A stretch of DNA of 64,000 bases from Byssothecium circinans. Lineage: Eukaryota; Ascomycota; Dothideomycetes; Pleosporales; Massarinaceae. Under the pieces are notes generated by a model. The model saw nothing but the letters and a program-made list of their open reading frames with translations, had not been told where the DNA came from and did no database searches. Both the position numbers and the translations under genes were made by a program. The stretch's first letter is position 1. Each line of letters begins with the position of its first letter. The stretch is from the NCBI GenBank assembly GCA_010015675.1, contig ML976988.1:620932-684931 (forward strand), written 5' to 3'. Below are positions 1-11,885 of the stretch, piece after piece.

Positions 1-46
1 TTGCGAAGAAAAGAAAAAGAAAGGAACAGATGCCGCATCCGCCACC

Positions 47-1641
47 ATGGTCCTTAAAATCTTCAACCGCGAGATACGCTACCACAGCCCCTGGGTCCAA
101 AACATCATCAGCGGCATCGGCGTAGGCGCCTCGGCCGGCATCTACGTTGCGCTGAACCTGCTCGGCGCCGGCGGCGGCAGACCCGACGCCGCGCATGTCG
201 TCCAAGTAGTCAACGCGACATTATGCTCCGTCTGGTTCTTCTCGTCCTCGTTCGGCGGGTCCATCTTGAACAAACTAGGTCCCGGCCTCACCATGTGTCT
301 TGGAGTCCAGACATATGCGGTCTATGTCGGGTCGCTGTGGTACTACGATGAGATAGGGAAAACCGGATATCCGTACGCTGCTGGGCCCATCATTGGCATC
401 GGTGCGGGAATGGTGTTTATTACCGCGGGATACATATCGACGGCGTATCCCGAGGAGAAGGAGAAGGGGTCGTATGCGACCATGTTGATGAATATGCAGG
501 GTTTGGGGTCGGTGATTGGGGGGATTATTCCTGTTATTATTAATAAGGATAAGGACGTTGCGGCGGGTGTTCCCAGGCCTGTTTACATCTCCTTTATCAT
601 TATCATGATTGTGGGAGGGTTGATCACGCTTTCGCTCCTAAGGCCGCAGACGCTGAAGAGAGACGATGGGTCTGTGGTCGCGGTGCATCCGCCGCGAGGC
701 GCTTGGGAGGAGTTGAGGTCGAATTTGTTGATCTTTACGGATCCGATTCTGCTCATGATGTTGCCGGCTTTCTTCCCTGCGGAGTGCTTCTTGGTGTACA
801 GTGGTTCCGTCAATGGTACGTCCCAACGCTTGATAACTACGAAGAGAATCTACTTACAAGAGTATCTAGTCTATTTAAACAGTCTCCGCGCTCGCTCACT
901 CCTCTCCTTCATCGCCGTATGTCTGCAAATCCCCGCTGGCTGGGCCCTCCAATGGATCCTCGACCGCCCGCAATGGGGACGCCGAAAGCGCGGCCTCGTC
1001 GGCCTCACCATCGTCTCCGTCCCCTTAGTAGCAGCCTGGGTATGGGAAATGATCCGCGTGCGCAACTACGACCGCAGCGTCCCCGTCACCGATCCCACAG
1101 ATTGGAACGAGCCGAGATTCGGATGGATCTTCGCGCTCTTCATGCTGAACTGGGTCTTTTCGGTAAGCCTCCACCGAAACCATTTCTATACAATACCATT
1201 GTCCTTGTACTAATGATATGAATTTAGCAACTCTGGCACAACATCGTCTACTACTGGATCGGCGCCATAACCAACTCCCCCCAGAAACTAACGCACTACG
1301 TCGGCGTTTTCCGCGGCGTCCTCGGCGCCGGAGAAGCTGTTTGTTTCGGTCTCGATTCTATTAAGATCCCTTTCATCGCTGAGGCGGGCGGTGTCTTGCT
1401 CTTTTACATCCTCGGTATCGCCAGCTTTTACTATCTGGGGATTTATCATATCAAGGATACGAATTACGACCATCGGGAGGAGGGCGCGGTGATTCCGAAT
1501 CATGTGCTGGAGGGACGCGGGTTGACCGAGGGCCAGAATGTGGAGGAGATTAAACGCGCGGCGAGTGTGGGAGAGGTGAGGGTTGTTAGGGGGGATGAGG
1601 AGGTGGGGGAGAAGAATGGGGTCAGTGGGAGGAGTGCGTAA
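47..1641 (+). CDS. UNC93-like (DUF895) multi-spanning membrane transporter
   Basis: Probable integral membrane protein of the UNC93/MFS-like superfamily; the substrate cannot be told from sequence. Exons read as 47-815, 870-1162 and 1228-1641. The first intron (54 nt) is a multiple of three, so the frame stays open through it; the second (65 nt) has a clear TACTAA branch site. The product is about 491 aa. It opens with a short cytosolic segment, then helices rich in Gly/Ala (a GxGxGASAG segment near residue 25), further helices around residues 60-80, 110-130, 150-165 and 180-200, and more after residue 230. The C-terminus is hydrophilic and acidic/basic. The ATG at 47 has a good context (ccaccATGG). 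Fungal family members are usually 450-500 aa, so it looks full length. The family is recognised from overall pattern, not a diagnostic catalytic motif. Confidence 0.8.
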
Positions 1642-2343
1642 GCGGTGTGTGGAATGGGGATATACTGGACGTTTTGGGTTCGGGGCTAGAGAGAGTAGAT
1701 GTTCGATTGGAAAGTAAGAGCAGGATGCTAACAGTACGGCTCATAGAGTTTTTACCCCTCGCGCGTTTTGTAATTACAACAGTGCACGAATCGATGAAGA
1801 AAACTAAAAATCATTCTTTATCCTCACTGCTCTTCTAAGCAGACACTGTTACATTATTCGTCTCATTTTCGAACATCGACAAGCCCAAATAACAATCCCG
1901 ACTAACACTAACGTTCCTGCCCCCTCCGTTCCCCCGATCTCAAATCATCTTCTCCAACCAGCGCCACACATACGCAATCGCGAATCAGTTCCCTCGTAGC
2001 AACATCCGCATAGCCAGCTTCGAATCTCGCATCCAAGGCAAAGATTATACCAAGAGGTCAGTTTGATGTCGTCAAGACAGTGAAGAGATTGAAAATGAAG
2101 AAAAAAAGAACGAGTGAAGAAATAGACTTGAACTTGTTCATGAACGAGAATAGAGAGATAACGACCACCAGTCCGTCTCATACACGAAAAAAGGTAGCAA
2201 TAGAAACAAAGGTACCCGTCCCCATCACCCACACTCAACTTCCCTATTCACCCCCTCCAAGTCCACCACCCCATCACCGCACATCAAACAAGAGAACCAC
2301 CCACCCCTCCCCAAACACCCTCCCATTACTCCCAAAAAAAACC
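1642..2343. other. Intergenic region, convergent 3' ends
   Basis: About 700 bases between the ends of two convergent genes. I see only low-complexity purine/pyrimidine tracts and UTR-like sequence. Open frames here on the + strand, running on into the next gene, are antisense shadows of the phospholipase C 3' end. Confidence 0.6.
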
Positions 2344-4236
2344 CTAAAGCTCCTCAAACTCAAACCTCACCAAAAGCGAACAAGTAGTCTCGCCGCCCTT
2401 CAAATCCAGCATCCTCACAAACCGCCACCCATCCACCACATACGCCAACCTCACCGCCGCGACAGCAAAAAGCGGATTCCTCGCAAACTTATCATCGCTC
2501 TTGATCAAGAGCCTCAAAAACACCAGCTCATTGTCGTCGTACTCCCACTCGAGGACTTCCTTCCACAGCGGATCGGTGGCAGGCGGGTTTTCCTTGTGCA
2601 AGAAACTTGTCATCTTGTGCGGTTTGTACGGCGCTGTTTTGCGCTTGGGAGGCATGTTGTTGAGGTCATTGGGGTGCACGAGGGTGCAGGTGAGGTAGGG
2701 TTTGATCTCGTCGTCGTCGTCGCGGTGGGAGGGGAAGGGAACGTCGGTGGCGCCGGCGACGTGGAGGCGGAGTTTTTTGCGGCTGCCAGTGTTGAGGTTT
2801 CCGGTTCCGCCTTGGCGGAGGGCAGCGGGTTTGAGGACGTAGCCGCCTGAGCCGGCGAAGAGGGCTTCGTTGAGTTGCATGCTGGCGCCGAAGGTTTGCC
2901 AGTTTAGGGCGCAGATTTGCGCTCCGAGACCCCAGAAGGGGACAGGAGGCAGGTTGCGCGAGGAGATTCGGGTACCTTTGGGGAAGACGCGCATTAGATG
3001 CTGCGAATTGTGCATGGCGATTTGGGGGGTGTGCGCGGGCATGTAGGCTTTTAGACCGGTTTCGGAGACGTTGATGAGGTGGTGGTGGGGGCGGTCTTCG
3101 AGGGTGGTTTCGAACCACTGTAGAATGGTTAGTAAGTCGTCTTAAATGTGTAGGAAAAAATGCGCGACGTCTGGTAGGGCGCGAACCGAAGGTTTCTCAT
3201 GCTGGAAACCCGGGAGTCAGAAACGTTACTCACTGCAACAAATATTAGCAAAGATCAATACCACTGACATGGTCTACTCACCAGAATTATTCACCGGCTT
3301 CACACTCTGCGCATAAACCCCCAACTCAGCCAACTCATCCACTATCGCCCCCGGGTGGGTCTTCTTCTTCTGTTCCCGATACTGCTGATGCGCCTGCAGA
3401 ACCTCTGCCTCCTCTTCCTCGCTGTCGTCGCTATCACTATCATCCTTCTCGTTCGGAAGATGATACTCCACAATAACCACGACCTTGTTCTCCAACTCCC
3501 TCAACGTAACATGTTCCCCAGAGCCTTCCTGCTCTCTCGTACCTTTCTCCCTCACAGCCTTCGAAAGCAACCGTTCCCCAAAAACCTCCTTCATGATCGC
3601 TGCTAGTCGTCGCTGACCACTTGTATCGCAATGGTTCTCGAGGGAAATCATGACCGGAGCCGCATTCACTCCATCACTCGCCTGCTTATCGACAACATCC
3701 CGAATCGTCTCACAGACCTGTCGAAAGGGTATGTGAGAAACGAGCGTATACCCATGCGTGACCTTGGGCTCATTCGGATCATCGTCATTATCCCAAGCAT
3801 CTATCTCCACGCACCGAGATCCCGTGTGCAGCGCAATCTCGTACGCTGAAGCATGGCTCTCCCCATACAGCTGGTGAGCCATCAGATACGTATTGTGGCT
3901 CGAAGAGATAAAGTAGTCTGGCAATGGGTGATTCCGATCAATAGCCTCGGCGGGAACGTTGATATGCGGTTCATCGAGAAACTCTCGCAATGCAGAAGTA
4001 GGCTCTTCTTGCTCCAGCCCCACTTCTTCCTCTGAGAGAATACCCTCTTTGACAAGAAACGTCTTCAAAGCGTGGCTGACGCGGAGTTGGTTTTTGGTGA
4101 TAGTGGATTCCTGCGATGCGTGCCCTCCACCGGCTACGGTGCCCTGGTCGATCGCTTCGCCTTTATCCTCATCGTCAACAGCAGGCTTCTTCGAGAACGG
4201 GCTCAGTTTCGCGATCCCTGAAATTAGTTGAGACAT
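2344..4236 (-). CDS. Phosphoinositide-specific phospholipase C
   Basis: Hydrolyses membrane phosphoinositides to inositol phosphate and diacylglycerol in calcium signalling. Exon 1 (4236 down to 3282) holds the X domain: SSHNTYL with the first catalytic His, CVEIDAWD with calcium-ligand acids, VSHIPF with the second His region, and ISLENHCD. An acidic Asp/Glu/Ser linker precedes the Y domain. The last exon (3117 down to 2344) holds the end of Y, including SSRNLPP, NWQTFG and GYVLKP, and a C2-like tail starting LRLHV. The two exons do not join in frame directly. Exon 1 ends in phase 1 and the last exon starts in phase 0, so a tiny exon in 3118-3281 is required, for example 3232-3225 (8 nt). 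Length is about 575-580 aa. The frame is open upstream of 4236 but has no ATG, so I start at the ATG at 4236. N-terminal EF-hand or PH domains were not evident. Confidence 0.85.
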
Positions 4237-5100
4237 GGCTGATAGGAGACGATAGTAGGGAATGATAGGACTAGGTGGGGTTGCGGGATGTGAGCGATGA
4301 CGTTGGGGCCGGCTTGCGGTTGAGAGTGGAGACAGTTCCAAGCTTAAGGTTTGTGGCTCAGCTGCGCTAGCTGGAACAAGAAGCCTCGAACGAACACTCC
4401 TCGTATTTGATTGAAAAGTTGGCGGAAGAATTTGACCGTCAAGCGTATTTTTCCTCTGTTGTTGATAGTGTGATGATTTTGCCTTGACAGGCAAGCATCG
4501 TGCAGTGCTGGTTTTCCCGACGGCATGGAAGCCCTTCTGTCGTGCGTTCAAGGCACGTAGATTTGTAGCTAAACTATGATCAGCTCGTCGTCAAATGAAA
4601 AATAGAGCCTCACCAACTGCATCTAGGTGAATGAACCAATGTTGACTCCTCTGTAATAGCTTCTTCAACCCTATGAGACCTCTGCTCTCTTCGATTGCCG
4701 CACACCCAACAGTCACAAGCACATATTGCTCTCTAATTCAACTCGCTAAGCAGACTCAAACTCTACATTATTGGAGGCAGCGAAAGACGTATGAGATCGG
4801 TATCAATGTCCATATACGTAGACTACGAATACAATGCAAAGAAGGCCGTCGAAATTTTTACCCCAGCCATACCCAAAAGCCTCCACATTACGGGCAGGCA
4901 CAATCCATCCGCCACAGGAACTATAGGAATTGAGTTTTGAAAGAGAAAAGATCCTTTTGCCCGCTCGCATGCTAATGCGCTGAGTGCGCAAAAAGTGGTA
5001 TCATTCGTTATCAAAAGTGAAGAAGCGAAAGCAAAAGAGGTCGTGATGCATGGGGCCGTGTCCAAGATGTCAGCGATCAAAAAAGCCTTGTGGAAGAGCT
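4237..5100. other. Intergenic region upstream of phospholipase C
   Basis: Likely 5' UTR/promoter of the phospholipase C gene on the right and 3' flank of the HAM1-like gene. Short open frames on both strands have no recognisable content or coding bias. Confidence 0.5.
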
Positions 5101-7957
5101 TTAGATCTTGCCTTGGAGGACAGGGTTCTGGTCGCCCAGCGTAGTGTTGTACTGGTTCTGACCAGCAACACCCCCACCATGAGCACCACCAAGACCGCCT
5201 TGCTGAGAAGGTACGCCACCCACACCGCCAGTGCTAGCGGGGTTGAATGCTCCGTCCATCTGGTTGGCAAGGCCTTGACCAGCACCGACATTGTGACCAT
5301 AGCCGGCGTGCTGACCGCCCACCCCAGTACCGGGAGCGCCAGAACCAGCCTGAGGTTCGTAGCCGCCGGCGCGACCATGGGGCTTGCGGGTGACTGCGGC
5401 AATCTTTGGCAAACTAGTCGTCTCCTTCGCGGAACCAATACCGAATATAGGGCTCTCCCACTTCTCACCCTTGGCGGCGAGCTCCTTGTACTCAGTAGCC
5501 TTGGTGCTGATGCCGCCAGCCAGGGAGATGTTCTTGAACATGCTGTCCTGCTGTGTGACTGCGACATTGACGTGAGTATCCTTGGCACGCTCCTCGACCT
5601 TCTTAGCCTTCTGCTTGCCTTGCATAATGCGTTGGTTGGCGGCGGAGGCGTATCGCTGGTAGATGTTCTGAATATTGTCAGGATCGGGGTTGCGCTTCGC
5701 GTCTTCGGCAGCCTTCTCAGCCTCCTTCTTGATGTCGAAGAAGAGCGCGTCGAGCTGGTTCACATTGTCCTTGATCTGCTTCTCAAGCACACGCTGAATA
5801 ACAGGGCGCATGACCTTGAGCAGCAAAGGCTTGAACAGGCTGAATAAAAGCTTGTGGTTACTCTTCTTCAACTTGATGGAAAGGTGCTGAATGTCCGTCG
5901 TGACCTTGTTGATCTTGAAGTAGTGAATCTTGTCGTCCTTGTCGGCGTTCTCCATCTCAACCTTGAAGCTGAAACCAGAGCCACCCATAAAGACATCCAT
6001 GACACCCTTGTCTGTCACCGAAGGGAAGCCTTGCTTGCGCTTGACATAGTAGGATACATCCCGGATGTCCATCTGCACACCAGACACCGAAAGCATGACC
6101 TTGTTCTTGTTACGGTTGGAGATGTGCTTGCGGCCCCAGCGCCAGTAGTTGTCCGAGCCGAACTCGATCGCATTGGGTGCCAGATTGTCGCCTTCAATGA
6201 CGAGGTTCTCAATAACGGCATCCACCATGGGATCGCTGTATTCAATGCGCGGGATGGGAACGTAGCGAACGTTCTCGAACACGGCTGGAAGGATCACGTC
6301 GGTGAGATCTTTGACCAAGTGCGGCTTGAACACGGTCTTGCCGTTCTCGTCGTGACCCAGATCGTTGAACAGCTTGGTGACAGAGTCGCCAAAAGCCTTG
6401 TTCTGCGGGCTGTAATTCTTGTCAGTACGATATCAATTGACGCACGAGGGTAGACTTACTCAGAATCAAATTGCTGGCCAAGGAACTTAAACTCGTCAGC
6501 AATGCGGTCAGTGTGACCACGGTAGCGACCACGAAGAAGCTCGCGACCGTCATCGTATAGTCGGTTCCATTCGTAGTTGGATTCGTCCTCCATAATGTAG
6601 CCCTGCTGTTGCAGGCACTTGCGGATGTAAGCGTCTAAGCGTTTGAACCAGTTCTTGAGGTCTGAGTCGCGGTCGGCATCCTTGTAGATCTGATTGATGG
6701 AATCGATCAGGTCGTCAAAGGACGTGCTGTTGGCGAAGCGCTCGAGAAGGGTCTTCATGTCTGTCAGCATACGATTATTCCCTGATAAGAAACCTAGGAC
6801 TACATACCTTGAGGTCAGCCTCTGCAAGTTGAAGAGCATCATCCGTGTGCGCACCTTGCACGGATCCCTTGCCTTGGGCGGCAAGTTCCCTTCCATGTCC
6901 AGCATACTGCTCGGCCAGACGGATAAGTGTCTCGATGGCGCCCTGGTAATCCTGGTGGCCTTGGATTTCGACGATCATCTTCTTCAGTCGCCAGATGGTC
7001 TGTTCACGGCGCTCCTCGGGCATCTTTCCCTTCAGGTAGTTGTTCAGACGCTCGCGCTGGCGACGCGCACGCTCCTTGTCCTCCTCTGGAACGTTTGCAG
7101 AGGCCTGCTGCTTTGCTTCTTCGACGGCAGCTTGGGCGTTGAGGCCGGTGGATTGACCAGTCTGCGCTTCCGTGGCGCCTCTGTCGACAACATCGGCGGG
7201 GTCGCGGGAGCCCTCGGGGTGAGCAGCCTGGGTTACGTCTCCAGCGACTTTCTCGGCATCCTTCTTGCCGAAAGGCGACCTATCCTTCAGCTGGTTCTGC
7301 AGGTTCTGCTTGGAAAAATCCGGGACCTCATGCCATGTGTTGTCGTCTGCCGGGCGATCGATCTGGCTGAGCTGCTCCTCGCCGGGCTTCACCCTGGACG
7401 CTGTGTTCTGCGCAGCATCGCCGGCGATATCCCTCAACAGGACGGTAGCGTCTGAGAGGAGTTTCCGGAACTGGCCATTGGAGATGATGAGAGTGCCAAG
7501 AGTGCGAAGACCCTCGAGCGCCTCGTTGCCGTGCTGCTGTGCGGTCTGCTTGTCAATTGGCGCGCCGGGAACCTGAGCGTTGCCGCCAGTTACTTGCTCG
7601 GTCTGCCAGATGAAGTCCTGGAGGAGGTTGCCCTCGTTCTTGGTGAGCACGAGCGTCTTGGCCTGTTCAATGACGAGCTTCAGATCATTGACGAGCGACT
7701 GGCCTTCGGGCGACAGGTTTTTAGATGGTGAGTTGAGAGCTTTTGATGCGAGAACCGAGTTGAGAGCAACGTCGATCTGCTTGTTGGACGGTACTTTGCC
7801 GTTGGCGAAGGCTGTGTCATGTCAGTACAGCTCCCAACGCAAGCCACACGTGTCGCCTACCTTGATAGATGCCGTAGAGCTGGAGCTTGTTGTTGACGTC
7901 GCGCTCCTTCTGGCTCTGGTCCATTGGCGCATTGACGCCGGCCTTGCCTCCTGCCAT
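5101..7957 (-). CDS. HAM1-like protein with BPI-type lipid-binding fold
   Basis: Large fungal protein of the HAM1_N/HAM1_C type, whose C-terminal half resembles bactericidal/permeability-increasing (BPI) lipid-binding folds. The molecular role is not established; lipid binding or transfer is inferred from the fold. Exons: 7957-7861, 7811-6808, 6752-6460, 6409-5101, giving 900 aa. Introns are 49, 55 and 50 nt; acceptors were chosen by frame (AAG before ACCCTT, TTACAG before CCCGCAG). The N-terminal third is helical and charged with Gln/Ala-rich stretches. The BPI-like part runs from about residue 465 to 760, with the segment DPMVDAVIENL and a hydrophobic LLFSLFKPLLLKV stretch. The last ~80 residues are Gly/Gln-rich and probably disordered. 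The start at 7957 begins MAGGKAGV and has no competing upstream ATG in frame. Confidence 0.85.
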
Positions 7958-9227
7958 TCTGTAGGGATAACTTGGTCAAAGTCGGGGTATCAAATAACCA
8001 AAGGAGATGGGGGAACAAAGGGTAATGGGTGGTGATGGTGTGATAGCGCGATGTGAATGGGTATCTGGGTATCTGGGTAGCTGGGTATCTCGAGGGGAGT
8101 GGAGGGGATGGAATGTGTGGAGCGGAGGTGGAGGCGCGCGCTTTGTTATTTAGCTGCTGGGGGCAATCGCAATCGGGGTCTGGTTGCCGTGGCACACACA
8201 GAGCAGGAGGCAGGCACGGCAGGTTTCGTACTACGCGACGTCATTACTTCGACACAGCAAAAAGCTGCCAAGGAAGGAGCCAACGACACAACGCTGCATT
8301 GGTGGCAAGCGCGACCCGGCGCCCACATTCGAATTCACTCTGGCCAGCAATCGTCCAGCCATTTTTGGTCTCGAGGACGGCCAGACGCCGATTGAGCCGT
8401 GTGAGCCGTGTGAGCCATGTGAATGCTACGAAGCGCCTGATCTGGCGGTGCATGACGAGGTTGAGACGTTGAGCTCGAGGAGCGATCGCCGGGGATGCGC
8501 GTGTTGGCCCCGGTCTGCGTCATCCCGTATTCATAGCGCCATTCTTCCCGAGGTCACCACGGCGCTCTCCAGACGTCATATGCGAAAGGAAAGTATCGTC
8601 CATGTGTATTTCGCCATAGGCATGGAGGACTTCAACCTGCTCGCCCATTTTTGCCCATGATGTGCAAGCCACGCCGCGCCACACCACACAAACTGTGTGC
8701 TCAGTGCTGCGAGTCGCCAATCGCTGTGACTATGTCATTGCGTTTTCGATTATCATTCATGTCATTATGACGCCGCAATCTCCACTCACACCACCATCGG
8801 CTGTTCGGTTTCGATATGCTGCTGATAACCAAACGCATCCTGCGGGCCAACGTACCCGCAGCTTCTGTGCTCATGCATTATTACAGTATTTCAAACCCAA
8901 ATCTAGTCCCTCCTGTTGACGACCCGGGAGATGCACCTTGGCGCACAGGGACAGGGATGCGGAGTTAGCGAAGACGAGTTATACGGCCAACTGTTTATCG
9001 CCTAGCGTGAGAGCTGCCCTGCTCATGACAACTTACAAGGTCAACGCTACTCCTCCACCGTGCTTGAGCGTCTGCGTCCATCACAAAGGCGAACTGAAGC
9101 ATCAGTGTCAATCGAACTTGAACAACCTCTTTGATATCAATCTATTACACATTGTGGGCAACACTTTGCAACACCCTTCCATCATCACACTACCTACTTC
9201 TCTTCCCATCCTCATATTCAGCCGTCA
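7958..9227. other. Intergenic region, no gene seen
   Basis: About 1.3 kb between the HAM1-like promoter and the 3' end of the epoxide hydrolase. Overlapping open frames on both strands lack coding character. It contains a short 9-bp tandem repeat near 8.4 kb and otherwise looks like promoter/UTR sequence. Confidence 0.5.
8394..8420. repeat. 9-bp tandem repeat, three units
   Basis: Three head-to-tail copies of gagccgtgt; the third copy has one mismatch (gagccatgt). It is small and probably replication slippage in intergenic DNA. Confidence 0.75.
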
Positions 9228-10530
9228 TCATGCAAAAATCTCTCTGATATCCTCCACTACCAGCTCCGGCGTGCTCTCAGCCGGAAAATGCCCTCCTTTG
9301 TCGTGGCGCTTAAAGTACGTCACGTTGGCACGACGTTCAATCCACTCGCGAGGCTGCAGAAGAGTTAGTGGAGATCTGCGGTAAAGAATGCAAAATACTA
9401 CTCACAACATAGTTGAAGTTCGCAAGCTCTGGGTAGCCATTCACACCACCGAATTGGAGCGCGCTGGTCGGTACCGTCGAAGGTTTTGAGGGGGCGAAGT
9501 ATGCAGGCGAATACAACTCCTTGTAGCTCCTGATGTTACCATAAACGCCGGGGAGATACAGCAGGAAAGCTCGAGTGATGAGCTCAGTCGGCGTATAAGC
9601 CTGATCACTAACAGTGAAAACAAGCTGCCACATCCAGGCTAGGAAACCAACAGGACTATCGTTCAGGGCGTCCGCAAGCGACAGAGGGAGCGTAGAGTGG
9701 ATAGCTGAGTATCCGGCATGGCTAGAGAAGAATCCATTGATGGAGCTTATGTACGCAGATTCCTCGGGCGTAGTCTTATTGGCGGCGTAGCGCGCGTTGT
9801 CCTCGTCAGTAGCGAACACGAGGTAGAAGTCTGTTACGTGGTTTATGATATGGGCTGTGTGTTCCTCCACCATCCTGATCGCTACAACAAATCCTAGGTC
9901 GGTGCTATACAAGGCATACCGGTCGTATCCGAGCTGCTCCATAAGGCTCGCAAAAACGGTGCCATGTTCTGAAGGACCGAGGCCGGGCGCTTTGGGCGCG
10001 GGAGAGAAGCCATAACCCGGAAGATCTGGCGCGATAATGTGAAAAGCGGGCTTGCTATCGTCTTCTGGGTCGACAAGGCCTGGGATCACCTTCTCCCACT
10101 CGAGACTCGTCGATGGCCAGCCGTGGAGCATGAGCAAGGGAATAGCGTCTTTTCTCTGGCTACGCTGGTGAATGAAATGGAGGTCCAGTGCGTCGGTGTA
10201 TTTCCCTCCAGGAGGAGGGAGGGTGGTGAAGTAGTGGGAGAAGTTGGAATTGATTCGGGCTTGCTCGGCAGACCAATCGTATTCTTCAGCCCAAAACTTG
10301 CCGAGTGCTGTCACGTTTGCGGATGGGGGGCCGTCGGACCATGCTGGCGCTCTGATATCGACAGAAGGGCGGAATTTGGAGGCTTTCAGGCGCGTTTCCT
10401 CGATGAAAGATGGGTCGACGTTGATGGTATAAGGTCGAGGTTGGGTCGTAGAGGCTTCCTTGCCCAATGCGAGAGCTCTGGTTCCCAGTAGGGAGAAGAG
10501 CGTAAAACACAATGTTGTTGAAGGGGCCAT
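9228..10530 (-). CDS. Epoxide hydrolase, alpha/beta-hydrolase fold, with signal peptide
   Basis: Microsomal-type epoxide hydrolase that would open epoxides to diols through an Asp-ester intermediate. Exons 10530-9406 and 9353-9228 (52-nt intron) give 416 aa. Residues 1-22 form a signal peptide or anchor (MAPSTTLCFTLFSLLG). The EHN N-terminal domain covers roughly residues 33-140. Visible motifs are HGWP (~136-139, oxyanion hole), DLPGYGFS (~169) and YSTDLGF, with nucleophile Asp ~211 in place of the usual GGDWG/GGDLG. The catalytic His lies in KGGHFPAE, encoded by exon 2. Several N-glycosylation sequons (NVT, NFS, NKT) fit a secretory route. An in-frame extension upstream of 10530 has only a GTG, and the ATG at 10530 gives the signal peptide, so I use it. 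Substrate is unknown. Confidence 0.88.
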
Positions 10531-11885
10531 GTTGAAGATCAGGCGATACTGCTGACTAACACTGAAGCAGAGTGAATTCGAGGAAGCCACTCCACGATTA
10601 TTGAAACACTTCTTATAGTCGAGAAACCAACTAACTTTGCGTTCATTTCACACCATATTTGTAATCTATACCCACTATTGCCAGGCTCCAAGCACCGTGC
10701 TACCTTGAGATTTCACGATTACAAATCTCTGTGCATGTCATCACTCCGCCGTGTCAGCCTTGACGGACGAATTCTAGGTATGGATACTCAACTGAACAAT
10801 TGACCCGCTAATTTTAGATGAGTACGGAGTATGGTATGTGATTGACGATTCCAATAGGTGACGCGATAATTCGTGTCCGATAAAGTAAGCGAGCTGCTCG
10901 AATTTTGTCTTTACTACGGTACTAGAGAATCTACCCTACGTCTAAACTCTATACCTCTCTATAGTCGTATATCTATTCTACAACTTATAGATGCAAAAAG
11001 TGTTAAATTACCTCTGTTAAAGGATTTGCGCAGCCGTACGGTGCTTAGTATTCACTTCTCTCAGCGGACACGAATTGACGCGACACCTGGTGATTCTGAG
11101 GATTCTGACGACTACTGACGAGCCTACCTACAACGAGTATAAGCTCGATGCTTGGCGGCCATCCTTCACGTGCACAGACCCTGCTTACCCCCACATCCAT
11201 TCCGTTTCTCGTACGGTTCCTCATTTTCTAATAAAGTCTAAGAAATTAAGAGCCGTCTTGGTTCTAGTACTGTCATGATGCCACTGTCCTTCTTCGTCTT
11301 ATCTCCTCAGTTCGTCCGAAATATTTACTTCGGCATAATATCTAACATTCGGACGTGGAGATATATCAGTGTGGAGGGAATTCAGGAGAAGGGTGAGGGA
11401 GAGAGCCCGAAGACGAAGAAGAAAACTAGGGTTAAGTAGTGGAAAGTGTATCTTTGAAATCGTTTGAAGACGTAGTGTGTTTGATTTCCGTAGTTGATAC
11501 GTGGAATTGATGGCGATTTTTAACTCTAACAAAATACTACCGGAAGGTATCGTTTCAACAAAAGACTGTAACCCAAGATGCAAACGAGATACTTTTTAGA
11601 TCGCCATAAAGATAGATCAAATGGTTGCATGGAGTGGGGGTTTTGTGAGCATATTTGCAAGCGTAGCGTGTATTGGCTTTAGGCGACGGGGATGGGATGG
11701 GGGGAGGGCACATTCGTTATATTGAGCATCATCAATCTTATTCAGACTCTGGTCGAAAGACTCTTAAAAAATGGAGACTTAAAAAATGGAGATCCTACGC
11801 TGTAATTTAAACATATTCGATTTTGATACCACTAAAACGCCCGTGTAAATGCCACACTGGACTAACTGTACTCATATAACCTTGC
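10531..11885. other. Intergenic region with AT-rich, TA-rich island
   Basis: The part from about 10,850 to 11,050 is rich in TA steps (runs such as ctctatagtcgtatatctatt) and resembles point-mutated repeat DNA. An 81-codon frame from 10,873 has no recognised homology and does not start with ATG. The rest is unremarkable; 11,750-11,885 is probably the RRP5 3' flank. Confidence 0.5.

Noticed and set aside
2080..2850. 256-codon frame on the plus strand near 2-3 kb
   Set aside because: Mostly antisense to the phospholipase C last exon; low-complexity Pro/His/Lys sequence with no motif.
10531..10590. 20-residue N-terminal extension of the epoxide hydrolase
   Set aside because: Only a GTG opens it; the ATG at 10530 directly yields a normal signal peptide.
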